From JACXTP01 sp963789555 (GTDB taxonomy: Archaea; Thermoplasmatota; Thermoplasmata; Methanomassiliicoccales; UBA472): DNA of 64,000 nt. How positions within the stretch are numbered: the stretch's first letter is position 1; every line of letters starts with the position of its first letter. The notes under the pieces were generated by a model. It saw only the letters and a program-made list of their open reading frames with translations, was not told where the DNA came from and did not search any database. Made by a program: the position numbers and the translations under genes. Where the stretch lies: NCBI GenBank assembly GCA_963789555.1, contig CAWBKY010000005.1:62001-126000 (forward strand), given 5' to 3'. This document shows positions 49,987-57,953 of this stretch, in pieces.

Positions 49987-50037
49987 TTATAAATATGGTT
50001 GTTCGCTATTACTTATTTCGTCTGACATAAGTCGGAC
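49987..50037 (+). promoter_or_regulatory. Promoter of the small gene, with GTCTGAC/GTCGGAC inverted repeat at the start site
   Basis: TATA box TTATAAATA lies at 49987-49995. The predicted transcription start (about 50017-50022) coincides with GTCTGAC-ATAA-GTCGGAC (50020-50037), an inverted repeat with one mismatch that shares GTCTGAC with the repeat at 49877-49906. This looks like an operator shared with the divergent TPR gene. Confidence 0.5.
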
Positions 50038-50043
50038 AATAGG

Positions 50044-50214
50044 ATGGGATGCAAGCGAGGAACGGCATATGCCGGGACCGAGACCATCATACCCTCTCCC
50101 TTGAAAGAGATCGTCGCAGCCAAAACACGATCTTTGGCAAGAGGGCGTAAAGTACTCCTCCCCAAGTGGGCAAGTGATTACTATATGTGGTCCGGTCCTA
50201 ACATGTGTCTTTGA
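50044..50214 (+). CDS. Possible 56-residue small protein (or structured small RNA)
   Basis: An ATG at 50044 opens 56 codons rich in Lys and Arg in the middle (KEIVAAKTRSLARGRK) and aromatic residues at the end (KWASDYYMWSGPNMCL). It sits between a TATA box and a terminator hairpin that begins at the stop codon, so the transcript is well delimited at about 50020-50253. The RNA also folds: CCCTCT (about 50092) pairs with AGAGGG (about 50140) around an ATCGT/ACGAT inner stem, so a regulatory RNA is the main alternative. No homolog is recognised. On the minus strand a longer ORF (49987-50304) exists but has no matching signals. Confidence 0.4.
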   Translation: MGCKRGTAYAGTETIIPSPLKEIVAAKTRSLARGRKVLLPKWASDYYMWSGPNMCL

Positions 50215-50253
50215 AGAGGGAAAGATGGGTTCCCTCTTCAACCTCCAATTTTT
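50213..50253 (+). terminator. Hairpin terminator after the small gene
   Basis: A perfect 10-bp stem, GAAGAGGGAA (50213-50222) and TTCCCTCTTC (50230-50239), with a 7-base loop, is followed by AATTTTTCC. The stem and the T run are oriented for the plus strand. Confidence 0.6.
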
Positions 50254-50345
50254 CCTATCATTTTGACCTAACACTGAAAGAGCCTTCCCATCGCCAGACC
50301 TCAAAATAAGGTTTTAATATCAATTTCCCATTAGGAGCGATACCT

Positions 50346-50438
50346 GCAGGTGTAATCTAGCGGTCAGGATTTTAGCCTTCCATTTCCTTCGATGGAAGGG
50401 GCAAGCTAATTACTCGGGTTCGAATCCCGACACCTGCA
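50346..50438 (+). tRNA. tRNA-Gly (anticodon TCC) with 21-nt intron
   Basis: The acceptor stem is GCAGGTG (50346-50352) with CACCTGC (50431-50437) and discriminator A. D stem ATCT/GGAT, anticodon stem TTAGC/GCTAA and T arm TCGGG-TTCGAAT-CCCGA are all paired. After removing an intron at 50383-50403 the anticodon loop is CTTCCAA, anticodon TCC (50379-50381). The intron sits at the canonical position 37/38. A bulge-helix-bulge forms: helix CTTC/GGGG flanked by three-base bulges CA^T and CA^A, then TTCC/GGAA around loop TTCGAT. CCA is not encoded. Confidence 0.93.
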
Positions 50439-50694
50439 CTCACTTTTCAAAAAAATGGGGGGTGGCGGAAGGTCCGGGTAGACCTCCCGCCTATGGGATG
50501 GATACAATTCATTTGAGAGCGCCGACCGCCCCTCCTCGTTCAGATTATAGGGCTGGTCCGGCGTTTTGTGCGTTGGGGCGCACTTGCATTTCACTGATTC
50601 GCGTTATTGTTTATAAATCGGACCGGGGGAGGGGAGCGAACCTGACAGATGACAAGAATGGACACCAGTTCCATTACGTCAGTTCCGAAACTGC
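50439..50694. other. Intergenic region after tRNA-Gly
   Basis: No supported gene. A C(T)4C stretch just after the tRNA (about 50442-50447) may end transcription. A TATA-like TTTATAAAT at 50609-50617 on the plus strand would start a transcript near 50640 heading antisense into arcS; I see no product for it. Confidence 0.3.
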
Positions 50695-52440
50695 TCATCC
50701 TTTGCGATAATGGCGCACCCTGACGGCCTCGCCCCGGTCGGAGTCCGGCATCTCGCAACCGGGCATCATCGCCACGCCCACACCCTGCAACACACCGTTG
50801 CGGACTATGGCCACCTCGTCCCCGATGCGGATGCCCGGGTCAGCTGCCTGCACCCCGACCGCGAACAGGTTGGTCTGGAGCTGGAAGTCCTTGATCTCCA
50901 CCGTGCCCAGACCATGTCCGAGAAGCCTGTTCCGCCCCTTCAAGGGTCAACGAGATCATGCCCCGCTCCGGCGTGAGCATGCCCATCTGGACCTTGCCCA
51001 AGGATATCCGAGAGTATGGGTAGCTGCCAGTGATCGTCGCCCCTTCGGCCAGCACCTCCGCTCCGGCACCGAACTGGAAACGGGCCACCGCCGCAATGGT
51101 CTGGGCGCGGTCCTCACCCCGGGGCAGGCGTTCGTACTTGGAACATTCCTCGGCCAGAACATCCCTCAATCGGTCCAACGACTCAAAGGAGGTCGGTCCG
51201 CTTACGGTGGTGTCCTCGCACTGCACCACCTCTTTAACGATATCCGTCTCCACGCCCAGGTGGCACAATATCTTGTCATATCCCTGCGACGCGACCATGC
51301 TGACCATGGACTGTACCATGGCCACCTCCTCCCGGTCCCAATGGCCCGTTACCGGTATGTCATATTGGGCAGCGGGATAGAACAGCTCGATCTCGCGTGG
51401 GACTATGCCCAATGGCGATGTGACGATGACCTCGTGCACCATGTCGAAGTTGCTCACCGACATGATGGTGTTGCGGAAGGCCATGTGGCTCTTGGAGATG
51501 TGGTATGGCTTCTTGGCCGAGCAAGGTAGCAGGAGGAGGATCTTCTTGTGCGCCGGCTTCTGATATCGCTCCATGACCCGGCGACGGAACCGCCAAACGT
51601 CCGGTCGGAACAGAGAGGCCTTGGAGTTGGCCTGGAAGCTCGGGCCGACCACAGGGTAGTATCTCTCCTGGAAATCGTAATGCTCCTCGTCGAACAAGCG
51701 CAGCGCGGCCACCATCCAGGGCGAGGAATGGACGCGCATCTCCACCAACTCCCTGAGGCTCTCCTCCCGGATGTGGTGTCGGACCAGTTCCAGCTCTCTC
51801 CAGGCGTTCTCCCTGCTGAGGCGCAAGGTACTTTCCACCGTTGGCTCTTCGAGCAACCAGCGGGCCTTCTTCACGTCCAGGGCCCCATCGGCGGTGCACG
51901 CCCTTCCTTTATGTGCCAGGTAACCTAGCAGGGCGTCGTCGCACAGGTCCACTCCCATATAGACCAACAATGCCAGATTGCTGACGTCCATCATGCCCGG
52001 GGCATAGATCAAGGTGCGATGCCCGACCGCTTCGCGGAGTGCGACGATGGCGTGCGCGAACTGCCTTGCGTCCCGGCGCAATTCGAAGGCGTTGCCCATG
52101 ATGGCACGGGTGCAGGGGCGGTCCCCCATTGCTCCTGGTAACGGTTCGGGTCGCCCCGCAGGACGGTGCAGCCATTTCCTATGGTCGGAACTATTCCAGA
52201 ATTGCCTTTTGAATGGTAGAATGGGGGAAAAATATCGGAAGGGACCTCGAAGAGCGATTCATTGGTCGGGTGAGAGACGACCTGATCGAACGTATCGCCT
52301 GGAACCAACTTAAGGTCCCACTCGGATCGTTCTTGGGCCTGGCCGGTACAGGCAATGATGCTAGGCACGATGGTCTTGTGCTCTCCGGTCTGCCATTTCA
52401 CCAAACGGGCCGGACCTGCCCTACCGATGACCTCGATCAC
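50695..52440 (-). CDS. arcS: Archaeosine synthase ArcS (frameshifted)
   Basis: ArcS adds an amino group (from Lys or with a partner) to preQ0 at G15 of tRNA, making archaeosine. The N-terminal TGT-like part (VIEVIGRAGPARLVKW to GNGCTVLRGDP) is in one frame, the long middle in a second with the diagnostic LLLPCSAKKPYHISKSH and FNTIMSV-type segments, and the C-terminal PUA-type domain (NLFAVGVQAADPGIRIGDEVAIVRN) in a third. Frame changes are near 52115 and 50945. A TATA-like GGTTTAAACC (about 52462) lies about 25 bases before the GTG at 52440, so the mRNA is probably leaderless. Confidence 0.88.
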
Positions 52441-52596
52441 AGGCGCTGATTGGGCTCGCTGGTTTAAACCTTTCCCGAATAACAGGGGTGATTGGTAAAG
52501 GAAGACGATTGAATGAATTATGACGAACGTCAACACCAACTAAATTTATTATAAAGTAAAAATGAATTAGATTTTTCAAATCAGAAATAAAAACAT

Positions 52597-52623
52597 ACCT
52601 GACCTTCAGATAAATGGTCAGGT
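52597..52623 (-). terminator. Hairpin terminator of the tusA-dsr operon
   Basis: ACCTGACC (52597-52604) and GGTCAGGT (52616-52623) form a perfect 8-bp stem. On the minus strand it is followed by ATGTTTTTATTTC, a U-rich tail, just after the last dsr gene ends at 52636. Confidence 0.65.
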
Positions 52624-52635
52624 TGGGTGCTCAAT

Positions 52636-52997
52636 TTAGAAGGTCGTTACCATCTGATGCTCGTCGATGATCTTCCGTGCCGTCTCCCAGTCCACCATCT
52701 CCACGAAGTTCAGGACTCGAAGCACCCGGCGCCCTTTCATCGAGGTCCTGCTTGACGCAGTAGACCTTGAACTCCATGTCCGTCATGTCCTGCAACGCCT
52801 CCATGTTGGAGGGCATCCTGAGGACCTCCGGCTTCTGGGTGGCCACTGCGTTCAGCGTGCCATCTCCGACCAGAAGCAGATTGCACTTGCTCGACATTCC
52901 CACTGGATACCATACCCAGGGCCAGTCTGGAACCGGCGAACGCCTCCTCGAAACCGTAGGGGGGCTTTGTGATCAGTACCAATACACTCTTCGCCAT
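52636..52997 (-). CDS. DsrF-like sulfur-relay protein (frameshifted)
   Basis: DsrE/F-fold protein. MAKSVLVLITKPPYGFEEAFAGSRLALG is typical of DsrF/TusC, then after a frame change (near 52895) LLLVGDGTLNAVATQKPE, and VYCVKQDL with a Cys that could carry persulfide. The correct C-terminus (ETARKIIDEHQMVTTF) needs another change near 52735 and stops at 52636. It is the last gene of a five-gene sulfur-carrier operon and partner of the DsrE and DsrH genes upstream. Confidence 0.78.
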
Positions 52998-53002
52998 GTT
53001 AC

Positions 53003-53362
53003 TCACCTCGCGATGGTGACCATGCGGTCGCTCTCCGCCACAAAGCGGGACAGGTCGTTGGTCAGGCTGCCGATCTTCATTCCTGGTATCTCCTCACCGC
53101 GGCTGAAGCCTCGTGCGGTGGTGCAGGTGTTGCATACGGTCACCTCGACCTTTCCGGTCTCGACCAGTTTCTTGGCCTCCTCGCCCACGTTCGGGAACCG
53201 TTTCGGCTCCTGGCCGGCCTTGATCAGCCACACCCCCTCGCCATAACCGAAGATGCGCACATCATATCCTTTGTCCAAGGCGGCATCGGTCAGCTTGATC
53301 GCGACGTTGGTGTCCATGTTCATCATGGTGCCGGTCCGTAATTGGATTGTCAGTGTCTTCAT
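53003..53362 (-). CDS. DsrE-like sulfur-relay protein
   Basis: A 119-residue DsrE/TusD-like protein with VTVCNTCTTARGFSRGEEIPG, whose Cys pair is a likely sulfur-accepting site, and a Rossmann-like N-terminus (MKTLTIQLRTGTMMNMDTNVAIKLTDAALDKG). It probably forms a hexamer with DsrF- and DsrH-like subunits encoded on either side. Confidence 0.8.
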   Translation of the reverse strand: MKTLTIQLRTGTMMNMDTNVAIKLTDAALDKGYDVRIFGYGEGVWLIKAGQEPKRFPNVGEEAKKLVETGKVEVTVCNTCTTARGFSRGEEIPGMKIGSLTNDLSRFVAESDRMVTIAR

Positions 53363-53371
53363 CTCCTCACC

Positions 53372-53674
53372 TCACAATGTGATGGTCTGGTCGTACTTTT
53401 CCATGATGAGGTCGACCGCCTCGTGATAATCGATCTCCTTGAAACCGGCCATCGCCTTCCCAGCGAACCCCCTGGCGGCCAGGTCGTCCTTCATGACGAA
53501 TACCTCCTTGCCCGTCTCAAGCAGCTTCTTACCCTTGTTGGGGTCGATGGCGTAATATGCCGCGTCCTCGAACAGGATGACCCCTCTCTTTGACGACCCG
53601 GACATCTTCTCGATCATGTCCAGACCGGTGAACTCATGGGGGGATTTGAATAGCAGGAACAGTTTGGATTGCAT
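53372..53674 (-). CDS. DsrH/TusB-like sulfur-relay protein
   Basis: A 100-residue protein with the DsrH/TusB shape: LFLLFKSPHEFTGLDMIEKM, then RGVILFEDAAYYAI and VFVMKDDLAARGFAGKA. Unlike many DsrH proteins it has no Cys, so it is probably a structural subunit. It fits between DsrE2 and DsrE in the operon. Confidence 0.72.
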   Translation of the reverse strand: MQSKLFLLFKSPHEFTGLDMIEKMSGSSKRGVILFEDAAYYAIDPNKGKKLLETGKEVFVMKDDLAARGFAGKAMAGFKEIDYHEAVDLIMEKYDQTITL

Positions 53675-53683
53675 GTCATCACC

Positions 53684-54094
53684 TCATCCGATGAACATGG
53701 TGGAGTCGGCATCCAAGGCGATGTCCAGGAAACCCGCGGCCCCGAGGACCTTCACCCCATCCCACATGTCCCCCTGCTTGATGTTCATCAGGCCCATGGT
53801 GGTGCTGCAGGCGTACAGGTTGACGCCCAGCTCCTGGGCCAATTTTATCTGGCCAGCATAATCCTCCACCCCGATCTTATTCATCTTCTTGATGAACATG
53901 CCGGTGAAGAGCTTGTACATGCCAGGCAGTTTCGGTTTGGCCGTCTTCTTCATGAGGTTCAGGCCGAAGAACGTGTGGAATATGTGCACCTCCGTCCCCA
54001 TGCTGGCGGCCGTATTGGCGATCATCATCGCCATCATTCCCTTGTCAAAGGTCCCTTCCGAGACCACTATAGCGATCTTCTTTGTCTCTGCCAT
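53684..54094 (-). CDS. DsrE2-type (DsrE/DsrF/DrsH-like) membrane-associated sulfurtransferase
   Basis: A 136-residue protein with IVVSEGTFDKGMMAMMIANTAASMG, the family hallmark HIFHTFFGLNLMKK, and LGVNLYACSTTMGLMNI, where the Cys is the probable persulfide carrier. DsrE2 proteins commonly pair with TusA in rhodanese-TusA-DsrE2 clusters, and TusA is encoded just upstream. Confidence 0.85.
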   Translation of the reverse strand: MAETKKIAIVVSEGTFDKGMMAMMIANTAASMGTEVHIFHTFFGLNLMKKTAKPKLPGMYKLFTGMFIKKMNKIGVEDYAGQIKLAQELGVNLYACSTTMGLMNIKQGDMWDGVKVLGAAGFLDIALDADSTMFIG

Positions 54095-54141
54095 TTTCCA
54101 TCACACACCTTTATGATTTGAAACGACTGCATCTTCTGCGC

Positions 54142-54379
54142 TCAGACGAGCTTCTTGATGTAGTAGTAAAAAGCGCCGCCCTCTTCCTTGGTGCCGACCA
54201 GCTCGTTACCCGTCCTCTTGCACCAGGCAGGAACGTCCTCCTTGGACCCGATATCGTCAGAGATGAGCTCAAGGGTCTGTTCCGACCGGCATCTCCTTGA
54301 TCTTCTTGGACAGCTTCACGATCGGCATGGGGCACATCAACCCCTTGGCGTCTAAGGTCTCATCCTTCTGCATTTTCAT
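54142..54379 (-). CDS. tusA: TusA-family sulfur carrier protein (frameshifted)
   Basis: A short protein of about 79 residues with the TusA signature DAKGLMCPMPIVKLSKKI, where the Cys in C-P-x-P carries sulfur. After a frame change (near 54280) the C-terminal half reads ELISDDIGSKEDVPAWCKRTGNELVG and ends YYYIKKLV at 54142. The start is ATG 54379 or 54373. It is the first gene of the dsr-type operon and is divergent from the HTH regulator. Confidence 0.87.
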
Positions 54380-54394
54380 CATCTCCACACGGTT

Positions 54395-54423
54395 TTGCAC
54401 GGTTGTGCAACAACTTTATATAA
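54395..54423. promoter_or_regulatory. Divergent promoter with TTGCAC-GGTT-GTGCAA operator between tusA and the regulator gene
   Basis: A perfect 6-4-6 palindrome, TTGCAC GGTT GTGCAA (54395-54410), abuts a TATA element TTTATATAA (54415-54423) that reads well on both strands. For tusA the palindrome lies between TATA and transcription start; for the regulator it lies at the BRE position. A dimeric regulator bound here would control both directions. Confidence 0.7.
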
Positions 54424-54460
54424 CTGCTACTTTATAAGACTTTCGAAAAGGGGAAGAAGC

Positions 54461-54820
54461 ATGCTGCCCGAGAAGGTCATCTCCCAGGTAAGCACATGCC
54501 AGGACCTAGTCCAGTGCGCCTACAGCTTGAACGATTTCGAGGTCAACGTATACAACATGCTGACGGAGACCGGACCGTTGCGCGCGGACGAACTTGCCGA
54601 TCAGATGGGGCGGGACCGCAGTACCGTCTATAGGGCCCTGCAGAAAATGCTCACCTGTGGCATGGTGCACAGGGAGACGAGGAGCATTGAGAGAGGTGGC
54701 TACTACCATGTCTATCGGGCCATAAGCAAGGACGAGCTCAAGGCCAAGCTGCAGAACTGCGTGGACGACTGGTACCACCGTATGCAATCGGTGCTCGAAC
54801 ATTTCGGAGAAGAGCATTGA
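54461..54820 (+). CDS. Winged-helix transcriptional regulator, probable regulator of the tusA-dsr operon
   Basis: A 119-residue protein (from ATG 54461) with a TrmB/Sarp-like winged helix: VYNMLTETGPLRADELADQMGRDRSTVYRALQKMLTCGMVHRETRS, then a wing (GGYYHVYRAISKDELK) and a helical C-terminal dimerisation part. Cys residues at CQDLVQC near the N-terminus could sense redox or sulfur state. Divergent position and the palindromic operator suggest autoregulation plus control of tusA. Confidence 0.75.
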   Translation: MLPEKVISQVSTCQDLVQCAYSLNDFEVNVYNMLTETGPLRADELADQMGRDRSTVYRALQKMLTCGMVHRETRSIERGGYYHVYRAISKDELKAKLQNCVDDWYHRMQSVLEHFGEEH

Positions 54821-54892
54821 TAGAGGCCAATGGACCTTTTCAGATGTCCCCGAAGAGGTCATATAGGCGCCAGCGGATTCTGATGCGATAGC

Positions 54893-55822
54893 ATGGCCTT
54901 CAAGGGAATGGACATCGTCTCCATAAGGGATCTAAGCAAGGAGCAGATCGAGGAGATCCTAGACCTGTCGGAAAGGATGATCCCATACGCCAAAGGGGAG
55001 AGGTTCACCAAGGCCTTGGACGGAAGGATTCTCTCCAATCTGTTCTTCGAGCCGTCCACTCGCACCAGGTTGTCCTTCGAGAGCGCGATGAACCGACTTG
55101 GGGGGACGTCACTGGACATGGGCCTACCCGCCATGACCTCTGTGACCAAGGGGGAGACCTTGGCTGACACCATACGCATGGTTGAGTCCTATTGTGATGC
55201 GATAGTGCTTCGGCACCCGCACGAAGGGGCGGCCCGGCTTGCTGCCAGATTCTCGGAGAAGCCGGTCATCAACGCCGGGGATGGTGCTGGCTCCCACCCC
55301 ACCCAGACCCTGCTCGACATCTTCACCATCAAGCGGAACAAGGGCAGCATCGACGGCATCAAGGTAGCCATGGTCGGCGACCTGAAATACGGGCGCACCG
55401 TGCACTCCCTGGCAGAGGCGTTGACGATGTTCGGTGCAGAGATGACCTTTGTGGCGCCGCCATCCTTGCAGATGCCTAAGGAGACGGTGAAACAGGTCGA
55501 GAAGCTCGGGGGAAAACCGAGGCTGAAGACTAAATTGGAAGAGGTCATCCCAGACGCCGATGTCCTATATATCACCAGGATCCAGAAGGAGCGCTTCCCC
55601 GACATCGCCGAGTATCAGAAGGTGGCCGGCACCTATCGTGTGGACATGTCCACCCTGAGGGAGGCGAAGACCGACATGATCATCATGCATCCGCTCCCCC
55701 GGGTGGACGAGATATCCCCCGAGGTGGACCAGACGCCCCATGCCAAGTACTTTGAGCAGGCCTTCAATGGCGTCCCGGTGCGGATGGCCCTGCTCATGCT
55801 CGTCCTGGGGGGCCAACTGTGA
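54893..55822 (+). CDS. pyrB: Aspartate carbamoyltransferase catalytic subunit PyrB
   Basis: PyrB makes carbamoyl-aspartate in pyrimidine synthesis. The 309-residue intact ORF has the carbamoyl-phosphate motif FFEPSTRTRLSFESA, the aspartate-loop KGETLADT, NAGDGAGSHPTQTLLDIFT and MVGDLKYGRTVHSL, HPLPRVDEI near the end. A TATA-like TCATATAGG lies near 54858. The stop overlaps the start of pyrI. Confidence 0.96.
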   Translation: MAFKGMDIVSIRDLSKEQIEEILDLSERMIPYAKGERFTKALDGRILSNLFFEPSTRTRLSFESAMNRLGGTSLDMGLPAMTSVTKGETLADTIRMVESYCDAIVLRHPHEGAARLAARFSEKPVINAGDGAGSHPTQTLLDIFTIKRNKGSIDGIKVAMVGDLKYGRTVHSLAEALTMFGAEMTFVAPPSLQMPKETVKQVEKLGGKPRLKTKLEEVIPDADVLYITRIQKERFPDIAEYQKVAGTYRVDMSTLREAKTDMIIMHPLPRVDEISPEVDQTPHAKYFEQAFNGVPVRMALLMLVLGGQL

Positions 55823-56280
55823 TGAAGGAGTTCAAGGTCACCCCGATCCGTAATGGCACGGTCATCGACCACATAGAGTGCGGTATGGCGTTGAAGGTGC
55901 TGCGCATCATCGGTCTGGACGGAGAGAACGTCCAGAGCCCGGTGAGCGTGCTCATGCATGTGCCCTCGAAGAAATCAGGATGGAAGGACGTGCTCAAGGT
56001 GGAGGACCGAGAGCTCGACCCCAAGGACGTGGACAAGATCGCGCTGATAGCGCCGAAGGCGACCATCAACATCATCCGGGACTTCAATGTGGCGGAGAAG
56101 CACAATGTGCGGCTGGGCGACGTGGTGCGGGGCAAGGCTCGCTGCAGCAACCCTAACTGCATCACCAATTTGAAGGAGCCGGTGGAACCGGAGTTCAACG
56201 TCGAATCGAAGAACCCACCAGTGCTCCGCTGCCTCTATTGCGACCGCATACTGGACAACATCGCTGACAACCTGATCTGA
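55822..56280 (+). CDS. pyrI: Aspartate carbamoyltransferase regulatory subunit PyrI
   Basis: PyrI binds CTP/ATP and links the PyrB trimers. The nucleotide-binding half has GTVIDHIECGMALKVLRIIG; the zinc domain has CSNPNCITN and CLYCDRIL, the usual four Cys. ATG 55822 overlaps the pyrB stop by one base; GTG 55819 is the alternative. Confidence 0.95.
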   Translation: MKEFKVTPIRNGTVIDHIECGMALKVLRIIGLDGENVQSPVSVLMHVPSKKSGWKDVLKVEDRELDPKDVDKIALIAPKATINIIRDFNVAEKHNVRLGDVVRGKARCSNPNCITNLKEPVEPEFNVESKNPPVLRCLYCDRILDNIADNLI

Positions 56281-56282
56281 GC

Positions 56283-56681
56283 TCAACGGAGCCAGATCAG
56301 CTCTTCCTTGGTTTTCGTGACGACGTTCTGGATGCGCCTCAATATCTCATCGTCCTTGGCGTCCTTCTCGGTGGTCACCGCGACCATGAGACTGGAGCTG
56401 AGCTCCTGGACGAAGATCTTCTTGGTCTTGTAGACGCCGATTATGTGGTCCAGCTTGTCCTTCTTGCTGTCAGAGCGGCAGGACTCGGCCGAGGTGAAGA
56501 TGACGGACACCATCGCTGAGAACATCTCCGGTTTGGATGGCAGCTTGGACGGCTCGCCAGTGATTATCAGTCCGCTCTTGGACACCACCGATACGCTCTC
56601 CACCATGGGTTGGTTCTGGAACTCCGCCTTGATGATGTCGTCGAGCACGCTCTCCACTGGTTTGGCCGATTGCAATCCCAT
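56283..56681 (-). CDS. Roadblock/LC7-domain protein
   Basis: A 132-residue single-domain protein: VLDDIIKAEFQNQPMVESVSVVSKSGLIITGEPSK, followed by MVSVIFTSAESCRS and SSLMVAVTTEKDAKDDEI, the roadblock/LC7 alternating sheet and helix pattern. In archaea such proteins dimerise and may regulate small GTPases. No GTPase is nearby; the giant surface protein ends in a cytoplasmic domain of possibly similar fold 2-6 kb away. Confidence 0.78.
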   Translation of the reverse strand: MGLQSAKPVESVLDDIIKAEFQNQPMVESVSVVSKSGLIITGEPSKLPSKPEMFSAMVSVIFTSAESCRSDSKKDKLDHIIGVYKTKKIFVQELSSSLMVAVTTEKDAKDDEILRRIQNVVTKTKEELIWLR

Positions 56682-56826
56682 TCCTCCCTTCGCCCAGAGG
56701 CGTTGGATGTTGTGCCTTAATCCCCATAACCCGGTTATATCATTTTCCCCAGCTTATGCGGTCGGTGAAAATGACGGGCGCCCCTCTTTTCAAATAATCA
56801 CAGGTGGTTCATGGCACCGGGGTCAT

Positions 56827-57382
56827 ATGGTGGTCATAGTCATCGCTGGCATGCCTGGAGCGGGTAAGGAGGAGTTCGTCCAGGTGGCTTTGGCGAAAGG
56901 ATACGAGGTGGTCAGGATGGGGGACGTGGTCCGGGAAGAGGCGAACCGGACCGGAGTGGCCCGGAACGACAAGGGGGTGGGCGGTTTCGCCAATGAGGAA
57001 AGGATACGCCATGGCTACGACATCTGGGCAAAGAGGGCGGTCCTTCATGTCAAGAGCAATCGGACCGTCATCGATGGGAGCCGTGGCCTGATGGAATTGG
57101 AGGTCTTCAAACGAGAGCTGCCAGGCCAGACGGTATTATTAGGCGATACATTCTAGTCCGGAGGTGCGTTTCGAACGTTTGAGGGCGAGGGCCCGCTTCG
57201 ATGCGCCGAAGGACTGGAAGGAGTTCCATGAGAGGGACGAGAGGGAGCTGGGCTGGGGGTTGGGGTCATTGATCGCCATGGCCGATCACCTCATCGTCAA
57301 CGAAGGGACATTGGAAGAATTCAAATCAAGATGCTCGCAATGCCTGTTCTCGTTAGAGTGCCATGAGGTTCAAGGTTGTTAG
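56827..57382 (+). CDS. Dephospho-CoA kinase-like/UPF0200 nucleotide kinase (frameshifted)
   Basis: The P-loop AGMPGAGKEEFVQVA near the start and VVRMGDVVREEANRTG match the UPF0200 family of archaeal AMP-kinase/CoaE-like proteins. A frame change near 57140 leads to LAIHSSPEVRFERLRARARFDAPKDWKEFHERDEREL, typical of the lid region, then MADHLIVNEGTLEEF. The full length (about 185 residues) is normal. The substrate is unproven. The end overlaps the next gene by 20 bases. Confidence 0.82.
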
Positions 57383-57641
57383 GATCTGCAACTCCGAGGC
57401 CAACACCTGCATCCCAATGGAGCCGGTGCGCTTCGACCTGGATAGGACGGCGGAGAAGCTGAGGGAGCTGGGCTATTCGGTGGAGAACAAGGGTCTGATG
57501 GTGGTCGCATCGAAGGACGGGGTGGAGTACACCATCTACCGGACCGGGAAGTTGCTCATCCATCCCATGGAGAAGGACCTGGCAAAAGGTGCGGCGGACG
57601 ACTTCTACCCTCTTTGCATGGAATCGGCAGGGACGGAATGA
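57363..57641 (+). CDS. Small protein with TBP-like strand pattern, paralog A
   Basis: A 92-residue protein: MRFKVVRICNSEANTCIP, FDLDRTAEKLRELGYSVEN, GVEYTIYRTGKLLIHPM and KGAADDFYPL. The G-V-E-x-T-I-Y-R-x-G-K-L-L-I segment resembles the curved sheet of TATA-binding-protein folds. It shares this plan with the next gene. Function is unknown; a ligand- or nucleic acid-binding role is a guess. Confidence 0.6.
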   Translation: MRFKVVRICNSEANTCIPMEPVRFDLDRTAEKLRELGYSVENKGLMVVASKDGVEYTIYRTGKLLIHPMEKDLAKGAADDFYPLCMESAGTE

Positions 57642-57668
57642 GCTTATCGAAGCAAGGGAGAGGGCGCC

Positions 57669-57947
57669 ATGAACTATAGACTGATAAGGGTCTGCAAGGG
57701 CGAGGCAATGTCCGCCATCCCCCAAACGGTGGTGCGTTATGACCTGAAGGCGTCCGCGGCGGCACTCGCCCAGGATGGTTATGAGGTCGAGGACAAAGAG
57801 GTCATGATCGTGGCGCGGCGTTCCGGGATTGAGATCACGCTTTATATCAACGGGCGCCTCATGATGGCGCCAATGAACGATAAGGAGAGCGCGAAGCGAT
57901 CGGCCGATTCGTTCTACAGCCTATTGATTGAAGCTAAGGAGGAATGA
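57669..57947 (+). CDS. Small protein with TBP-like strand pattern, paralog B
   Basis: A 92-residue tandem paralog of the preceding gene. It aligns without gaps: MNYRLIRVCKGEAMSAIP, YDLKASAAALAQDGYEVED, GIEITLYINGRLMMAPM and KRSADSFYSLL. Equal length and 27-base spacing indicate a local duplication. Paralog A has three Cys and B only one, so they may have diverged in function. Confidence 0.6.
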   Translation: MNYRLIRVCKGEAMSAIPQTVVRYDLKASAAALAQDGYEVEDKEVMIVARRSGIEITLYINGRLMMAPMNDKESAKRSADSFYSLLIEAKEE

Positions 57948-57953
57948 GTAAGG

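Noticed and set aside
49987..50304. Minus-strand 105-codon ORF over the small gene
   Set aside because: The TATA box, inverted repeat and terminator are all oriented for the plus strand; the ORF lacks a promoter and any motif.
50406..50594. Minus-strand ORF overlapping tRNA-Gly
   Set aside because: It runs through the tRNA and has no start signals or family match.
57130..57160. In-frame TAG as a pyrrolysine read-through in the nucleotide kinase gene
   Set aside because: Continuing through this TAG does not restore the family sequence; a one-base frame change does, so it is an indel and not a recoded stop.
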